Of a stretch of 64,000 nt of DNA, positions 59,076 to 64,000 are shown one piece after another (the first letter of the stretch is position 1; every line of letters starts with the position of its first letter). A program made the translations under genes and the position numbers. The stretch is taken from NCBI GenBank assembly GCA_023459055.1, contig JAEWVR010000018.1, forward strand, positions 62,001 to 126,000, given 5' to 3'. The notes beneath the pieces are model-generated. The model made no database searches. It was not told where the DNA came from and saw only the letters and a program-made list of their open reading frames with translations. The DNA is from Fibrobacterota bacterium. GTDB lineage: Bacteria; Fibrobacterota; Chitinivibrionia; Chitinivibrionales; Chitinispirillaceae.

Positions 59076-61832
59076 TTAAAATTCTACTTTACATCCAATA
59101 CCAGGTATCATGACACTTGACACAGTCTGTTTTTCTTTATAAAAATCATCATAAAATTCGAATTCCGGACTCTTGTAAAAAAAGTAACTAATATTTTGTA
59201 AATCCAGATACATGGTCATTATCCACTTGTCCATAACGAATTTTTTATCAACACGCAGATCAAGCTGGAAAAATGGATCAAGCCTCTCAGAGTTCTCATC
59301 ACCATAAACCGGACCATACAATCGATACTCCTCATCGTACGTTCTGCCAATAACAGGGGTAGTCGGATTGCCGCTAACATACCTGGCTCTGAATCCAATA
59401 TCCCATTCCTTTTTAAGATGCCAGCTTCCCAGCACCTGAAGATTATGGGTCTGATCTTTGCCATACAGTTCCCATTTGTTCCTGACATTGTTATAACGCT
59501 CAGTCCTTGACAATGTATATGCAACCCATCCAAAAAACCGTTCATTCTTGTTATGACGAAGCATCAGTTCAAGCCCGTACATTCTCCCTTTCCCATTAGA
59601 GTGCCACAGAGAGTTTGATGCACCGTTTGATGATGCATCACTGTTGGTGCTGTATTCAGGAAGATCCCACTGATTGTTCCAATATAGCTGAAGATCGCTA
59701 TTGATAATATCGGTAATCTTCCATTCGTGACCAAGTACATACTGTGCTGCCTTTGTGGTCGGCATATACGGATCACCCCATGTTTTATGAGTTACCTGTC
59801 CCATTGGTTGTGGTGTCTGATTGTAGGTGCCAACGGACGTCTTTACAAGATGCTGTTTATTAATTTCATACTTTGATGTCAGACGCAGTGAGGGTTCTCC
59901 GGATATACCCTTCAGATCCTGATAGTCATGGTAGTTCCAGAACTCCGGAATTATTGAACCGTCATATTTAAGTTCCGGATAGTAATCAAATCTCAGACCG
60001 GGAATTACAAGTAACTTACTGGTAATTTTCCATTCCAGATTCGCATAACCACCGATCACCCCATACCAGATATCCTCATCGTTACTGCTTTGCAGTACGT
60101 TACGAGCGTCAGGAATTTTCAAATCAAGGTCATAAGGTGTTAACGTAAAATCAACGCCACCATTAAGGGTCAACCTATCCGACCTCTTAAACGTCAACTG
60201 TTCGCGCATGCTTAACAAATTATAGTTATCATGTACCTTCATAAATCCAAACGGCGAATAATCATCCCGGCCACCGCCAAATGATAAGCGAAGCATATTC
60301 GACCACTTATCACTTATTCTCGCATCCCATCCTGCAATACCCATGTGAAACGTCGTATTGATTCCAAAATTTTTTGTTTTATCCGATACTTCATCAGAGC
60401 CATAACGCATTTTCGGAACAATAATTGTCATACTGTCACTTGAACCGAACAGTGTAACAAAAAACTTATTGTTTTTTGTTAGATTAAGATCTGTTCTTAA
60501 AATGTAATCCCAGTAAAATGATGCAACATTCATTGGTACTTTATCAGGATTGTTTTTTGTATACCAGTTGACAATGTCACCAACAAAGCTGCGCCGTGCA
60601 CTAAGCATCACTGATAACTTCCTATTTATTGGTCCTTCCACAAGAAATGATCCATCAATGGCACCAAGATCAAGCATTCCGTGCCATCGGTCTGTTTTTG
60701 CCTCTCTTCCTGTCAACTCTATAACTCCAGCAACGGCCCCACCATATCTGCTTCCCCACCCGCCGGGCATAAAATCAACCTTCGCGAGAGCATCACTGTT
60801 ATAGGTTGATTTCAAACCGCCAAAGTGATAGAGCGCAGGAATCTCTATACCATCAAGATAGAATTTGGAATCCCAGGTCGGAGCCCCGCGTACCACGATC
60901 GCACCAGACGCAAATGATGGACGTGCGACACCCGGAAGCGCCTGTACTACTTTCACTGCATCACCGCCCAATCCCGGTATCAGCTTGATCTCCTGAACTG
61001 TCAACTGACGTTTGCTGACTTCCTTCTCAGCTGCTTTACCATAAACAACAATTTCATACTCTGAATATGAATGTCTTTTAGTATAGTACTTTACACTTGT
61101 AACTTCCTTTGTAGTAAGTTTTTCCTTTGATGTCACATTTTCATATCCGGGTACTATGATACTGACATTAACTGAACATGACGGCAATGAAAAAAAACTG
61201 AATGCACCAAGTGAATCTGTTACAGTAACCAGCTTCTGTTCTTCAAGTGTTTGACCCTCAATGCTACCGATTTTTTGCAGATACATCGAAAATGGTATCG
61301 GTAGATTTACTGATTGAGTATCAGCAAATGTCACCACAACCATTGCATCTGCAACCGGTTTACGGGTTCCGCTCTCAAGCACCACACCATCAAAATTGAC
61401 ATACTTTTCAATGACACTGACCTCCTGCTCAATAGAGAAGCGGTATTCATATTGTATCAGAACCGGTACCGGTACACCTCCGGCTATCGCAGGAGTAAAT
61501 CTAAATGCTTTTGATGCATCAAGTGCCGCTTTATCAAGATGCGGATGAAGCCCGGTAACGACTTTTGCACTGTCAACCTTCCCGCTGTCTGAAATAAGCA
61601 GTTCAAGAAGTACTGTGCCCTGTATTCCCTGTTTCATCACCTCAGGCGGATACTCTGCTTTGACAAAGTTAACAATTTCCGGCATTTTTTCAATTGGAGG
61701 CAGACTGTCTGCAATGGCAGAGTCCGACGGCATTTCGATCATAATTTCATTCGTATCTACAGGTTCGCAAATAACTGCTTTTGCTAATAATAGCGCGCAA
61801 CATGCAAACATCCATGTACTTTCTTTTTTCAT
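59076..61832 (-). CDS. TonB C-terminal domain fused to a TonB-dependent receptor
   Basis: A 918-residue outer-membrane protein. The start ATG 61832 (MKKESTWMFA) gives a signal peptide ending near VICEP; a longer frame adds 38 non-homologous residues. Residues about 55-145 match a TonB C-terminal domain: YPPEVMKQGIQGTVLLELLI, HPHLDKAALDASKAFRF. Next is a carboxypeptidase-like beta domain (about 150-250, GVVLESGTRKPVADA). A plug (about 285-390, KVVQALPGVARPS, IVVRGAPTWDSKFYLDG) and a barrel ending in GCKVEF follow. A TonB domain on the periplasmic side of its own receptor is striking. It is followed by a lipoprotein gene and preceded by exbB. Confidence 0.87.
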   Translation of the reverse strand: MKKESTWMFACCALLLAKAVICEPVDTNEIMIEMPSDSAIADSLPPIEKMPEIVNFVKAEYPPEVMKQGIQGTVLLELLISDSGKVDSAKVVTGLHPHLDKAALDASKAFRFTPAIAGGVPVPVLIQYEYRFSIEQEVSVIEKYVNFDGVVLESGTRKPVADAMVVVTFADTQSVNLPIPFSMYLQKIGSIEGQTLEEQKLVTVTDSLGAFSFFSLPSCSVNVSIIVPGYENVTSKEKLTTKEVTSVKYYTKRHSYSEYEIVVYGKAAEKEVSKRQLTVQEIKLIPGLGGDAVKVVQALPGVARPSFASGAIVVRGAPTWDSKFYLDGIEIPALYHFGGLKSTYNSDALAKVDFMPGGWGSRYGGAVAGVIELTGREAKTDRWHGMLDLGAIDGSFLVEGPINRKLSVMLSARRSFVGDIVNWYTKNNPDKVPMNVASFYWDYILRTDLNLTKNNKFFVTLFGSSDSMTIIVPKMRYGSDEVSDKTKNFGINTTFHMGIAGWDARISDKWSNMLRLSFGGGRDDYSPFGFMKVHDNYNLLSMREQLTFKRSDRLTLNGGVDFTLTPYDLDLKIPDARNVLQSSNDEDIWYGVIGGYANLEWKITSKLLVIPGLRFDYYPELKYDGSIIPEFWNYHDYQDLKGISGEPSLRLTSKYEINKQHLVKTSVGTYNQTPQPMGQVTHKTWGDPYMPTTKAAQYVLGHEWKITDIINSDLQLYWNNQWDLPEYSTNSDASSNGASNSLWHSNGKGRMYGLELMLRHNKNERFFGWVAYTLSRTERYNNVRNKWELYGKDQTHNLQVLGSWHLKKEWDIGFRARYVSGNPTTPVIGRTYDEEYRLYGPVYGDENSERLDPFFQLDLRVDKKFVMDKWIMTMYLDLQNISYFFYKSPEFEFYDDFYKEKQTVSSVMIPGIGCKVEF

Positions 61833-62057
61833 TGTATCAACCTTTTCATTATCCTGGACCCTTCGCTGCCACTTCCGGAACGTAATCAAATTCAGTACCC
61901 CGATATCCTCAGCAGTTTCTGGTAAACATCCATCACATTTTAACATTTATAGTTGCCTAAACACCCAAGCCTATTGCCAATCTCAGGTAGAATCTACATT
62001 ATTCAACTCAACATTACAAACCGTACAGGAATTATGATCCACACCGCTACCGGCTCA

Positions 62058-62618
62058 TCACCTTTTTTCGCTGAGGATGGTATACATTACCATGCAGGTA
62101 ATCGCCACAATCAGACCAAATGCAGTCGTATTCATCGCCTCAGCAGTACCGCTTGCAAGCATTGTAGCTTTTTGTGAAGCATCCGTTGCTGCCATTGATC
62201 CAAATGATGTCTGTAGTCCGAGAATCGTCCCCAATAGCCCCATAAGCGTCGAGACATTGGCAAGAAGCGATAGATAGTTTATTCGCTTTGAAATCCGGGG
62301 AACTTCATGAATAGCCGCTTTTTCAACACCATCCATAATCCTGTCGGGACTTGATCCGCTCACATATCTGTCAAGTGCTGTCTTCAACAACCGATATAAT
62401 GGAGCACTTTTTCCATCGACAAGCTTTCGTGCTTCATCAGCCTTGCCTTTGTCAAGTGCTGCAATCATTTTATCAACAATATCGTAACTGTCACCCCGAC
62501 AATAAAAGAACAGATAAATCACACGTTCAATTACCAGCGCAACAGCAAATGCCATTACTCCAAGGATAACCCACATAAATGATCCACCATCATGAAACAT
62601 TCTTACTACCAGCTCCAT
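62058..62618 (-). CDS. exbB: ExbB/TolQ/MotA-family proton channel protein, short C-terminus
   Basis: A 186-residue inner-membrane protein with three helices: about 16-36, 112-134 and 158-182. ANVSTLMGLLGTILGLQTSF near residue 120 and AMNTTAFGLIVAITCMVMY near 160 are typical of the family. ATG 62618 has AAGGAGAATGT upstream. The protein stops (SEKR) just after helix three, whereas usual members have 15-25 more residues. No ExbD/TolR gene lies in the following 226 bases, before the TonB-receptor fusion. It may power that receptor with an ExbD elsewhere. Confidence 0.85.
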   Translation of the reverse strand: MELVVRMFHDGGSFMWVILGVMAFAVALVIERVIYLFFYCRGDSYDIVDKMIAALDKGKADEARKLVDGKSAPLYRLLKTALDRYVSGSSPDRIMDGVEKAAIHEVPRISKRINYLSLLANVSTLMGLLGTILGLQTSFGSMAATDASQKATMLASGTAEAMNTTAFGLIVAITCMVMYTILSEKR

Positions 62619-62976
62619 ACATTCTCCTTTTTGTAAATCTTTATTTAGTGAAAGCAATACGAACGCAAGGATTGTGCCGGTTTTTCCACGATGTAAAACA
62701 ACTTTGTCAACTATAGGGAGAACTCAAATAAAATCAATTATATACGAAAATGATTCCGCGAACATTCAGGTGCCGTTGATAGTTGTACTATATTATATTG
62801 ATATATCATTTTGGAATGAATACAGGATCTGATATTCTGATATACAGTGTCTCAAATATCAACAACATCAAACAGATACTGTCAGAAGTATACTCCTGAC
62901 AGTCAAAAACCTGTGAAAATTCCGATGCGTTATTTTGGATGATATTAGCAGCTGTTTTATTTAAAAAAACACATTG
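62619..62976. other. Intergenic region upstream of exbB
   Basis: AT-rich. Contains the possible sigma-54 site (62665-62681) and a hairpin CTGTCAG...CTGACAG (62879-62902) that could end the coiled-coil gene to the right. No gene is seen. Confidence 0.5.
62665..62681 (-). promoter_or_regulatory. Possible sigma-54 promoter upstream of exbB
   Basis: On the minus strand CCGGCACAATCCTTGCG has GG and GC separated by 10 bases, fitting the -24/-12 form TGGCAC-N5-TTGC with one change. It lies about 47 bases before the start codon. A stray TTGACA (near 62706) lacks a matching -10. Confidence 0.35.
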
Positions 62977-64000
62977 TCACTCACGCAATCTGGCACGTGC
63001 CTGAGAAAGTGCATTATGAACCTTTTCAAGCGCCATCTTTGCTTTTTTCAGATCGTCACGTTCCTTCGTTAGCAGCTCTGTATTAACAATAAGAATGTCG
63101 CGTTCCTTTGTAATTTCAGTAAGCAACGTGTGCAGACGGGTATTCTCTTTAACATACTCATCAAGCTCACCGGTAAGACGCTCCTCTTCGACTCTGTTTT
63201 CATCAACGATCCGCTGCATCTCAGTCAGTTGCTGTCGCATTTTGACGATTTCCTGCTGTCGATCCTTTTCTTTAATGGTCAGCATCTGGACCATACGGAC
63301 AGCCTGATCCCGTTCCTCTTCAAGCGCCCCCATTTCCAAAAGCATCTCTTCCAGAACTTTTCTTTTTTCATCAAGCAGTGCTTCAACCTGCACAAGTCTT
63401 CCCGATGCTGTTCGTCCATCATTTACCGTACGCGTTAAATCAGCCTTTGCCTCAGCCAGCTCGTTTCGCAGCATTTTCTCCACCTCACGAGATCGTGATA
63501 GCTGAGCTTCAAGATCACTCACCAGACCAAGTACACTTTCTACTGCAAGAGCCGGATCCTCCGGAATCGGCTCTACCCGGACTTCCGGCCGCACTGCATC
63601 AGAAACCTTTCGCTTTACATTTTCCAATCGTATGCGTCGGGCTTCACTATCGTCAATATCAAGCACCGGTGAAGTAGCGGTTTGATTCGTAACTGTACTT
63701 TGTAACCCTGACTGCATTTCGGCTGCTTCACTCTTCAGGTTTTCAACTGATCGAACCGGCTTACTTGCAATGTCGAACTGCGTCGTTACCGCTTTCACCG
63801 AATCGACTGACTGTTCTTTATGAGTTATCTGCTCCTGACGATCCTGTTGATCGAAGCTTTCTTCGTTGCATTTTCCGATTGTCCCGTTTTTTATCAATGT
63901 AGTATCAGGATTGGATACAATATTTTGGTCGACATCATCTGTTGCTTCGGAAGTAGTAACAGATACATCACCCAAAACATCCGTTCTTGTTTCAGAGAGT
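62977..64000 (-). CDS. Coiled-coil protein, cut by right edge
   Basis: The frame is open to base 64000, so the true start lies beyond the window; a TTG at 63975 is only an internal candidate. The first 150 residues seen are polar and disordered-looking; from there to the C-terminus runs a long coiled coil (VSDLEAQLSRSREVEKMLRN, EERLTGELDEYVKENTRL). No catalytic domain is visible. It is the upstream neighbour of exbB, 358 bases away. Possibly a structural or polar protein; function unknown. Confidence 0.7.
   Translation of the reverse strand, partial: LSETRTDVLGDVSVTTSEATDDVDQNIVSNPDTTLIKNGTIGKCNEESFDQQDRQEQITHKEQSVDSVKAVTTQFDIASKPVRSVENLKSEAAEMQSGLQSTVTNQTATSPVLDIDDSEARRIRLENVKRKVSDAVRPEVRVEPIPEDPALAVESVLGLVSDLEAQLSRSREVEKMLRNELAEAKADLTRTVNDGRTASGRLVQVEALLDEKRKVLEEMLLEMGALEEERDQAVRMVQMLTIKEKDRQQEIVKMRQQLTEMQRIVDENRVEEERLTGELDEYVKENTRLHTLLTEITKERDILIVNTELLTKERDDLKKAKMALEKVHNALSQARARLRE

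Noticed and set aside
62040..62065. Frameshift at the exbB end
   Set aside because: Shifting the frame at the poly-A gives no family-like C-terminus in either alternative frame, so a simple error is not supported.
1..64000. tRNA and rRNA genes
   Set aside because: No cloverleaf-like or rRNA-like sequence was noticed in the intergenic regions by eye; a dedicated search could still find one.

Overview
The window reads as a chromosomal segment of a Gram-negative, diderm bacterium with fairly AT-rich intergenic DNA. Diderm evidence is lpxK (lipid A kinase), two large TonB-dependent receptors, an ExbB/TolQ-type motor subunit and many lipoproteins with clear lipoboxes. A short primary-type sigma factor and an rpmE / DUF1385-prfA-prmC block would fit the FCB group or Fibrobacterota-like bacteria. 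That placement is an inference from gene style, not a match to a known genome. No tRNA, rRNA, CRISPR array or integrated phage was recognised.

Layout. (1) 1-1.86 kb: the 5' part of a minus-strand gene that fuses a Rossmann/B12-like radical SAM enzyme to a beta-ketoacyl synthase and runs off the left edge. (2) 2.2-10.3 kb: M17 aminopeptidase, glycerophosphodiesterase, GAF sensor protein, secreted CAP protein, CCA-adding enzyme, a lipoprotein and a 57-residue membrane-anchored small protein. (3) 10.7-16.4 kb: a compact biotin operon, bioC-bioD-bioA-bioF-(bioH/bioG-like)-bioB, with a palindromic repeat inserted in frame in bioF. (4) 16.5-19.3 kb: a TrmB-type regulator, ilvE and hisC joined by ATGA overlaps behind a promoter that overlaps a dyad operator. 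(5) 19.7-25.3 kb: YihY-like membrane protein, small lipoprotein, sigma factor, GT2 glycosyltransferase overlapping a ParB-like protein, and a PtsN-like protein. (6) 25.3-31.1 kb: an accessory stretch with a candidate small RNA, a REP-associated HUH transposase, a SEC-C protein, a transposase relic, a GT4-TPR glycosyltransferase and a lipoprotein. (7) 31.2-42 kb: TonB receptor, then rpmE, DUF1385-prfA-prmC, lpxK, two SH3b proteins, ruvX and rsmI. (8) 42-46.4 kb: twin HD-GYP-type proteins and a YitT transporter. (9) 46.6-51 kb: an accessory island that looks like a peptidoglycan-targeting effector with an ankyrin lipoprotein and further lipoproteins. (10) 51-52.1 kb: an HUH transposase flanked by two direct copies of a structured repeat. 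(11) 52.2-57.7 kb: Kef-type antiporter, rsmE, a second radical SAM enzyme and small proteins. (12) 57.9-64 kb: lipoprotein, a TonB-domain/receptor fusion, ExbB and a coiled-coil protein cut by the right edge.

Two themes cross the window. First, heptanucleotide arrays (AGTAGCA-, GTGACAA- and GGCTATT-like) sit at or just after gene ends at about nine places, and at four of them the stop codon lies inside the array. Second, several long G/C-rich palindromes, one inside a gene, coexist with two different HUH tyrosine transposases and the relic of a third copy. The strongest leads for new biology are the radical SAM-ketosynthase fusion, the TonB-receptor fusion with a shortened ExbB, the 46.6-51 kb effector/immunity-like island, the TrmB operator on a near-leaderless promoter, and the candidate small RNA near 25.8 kb.
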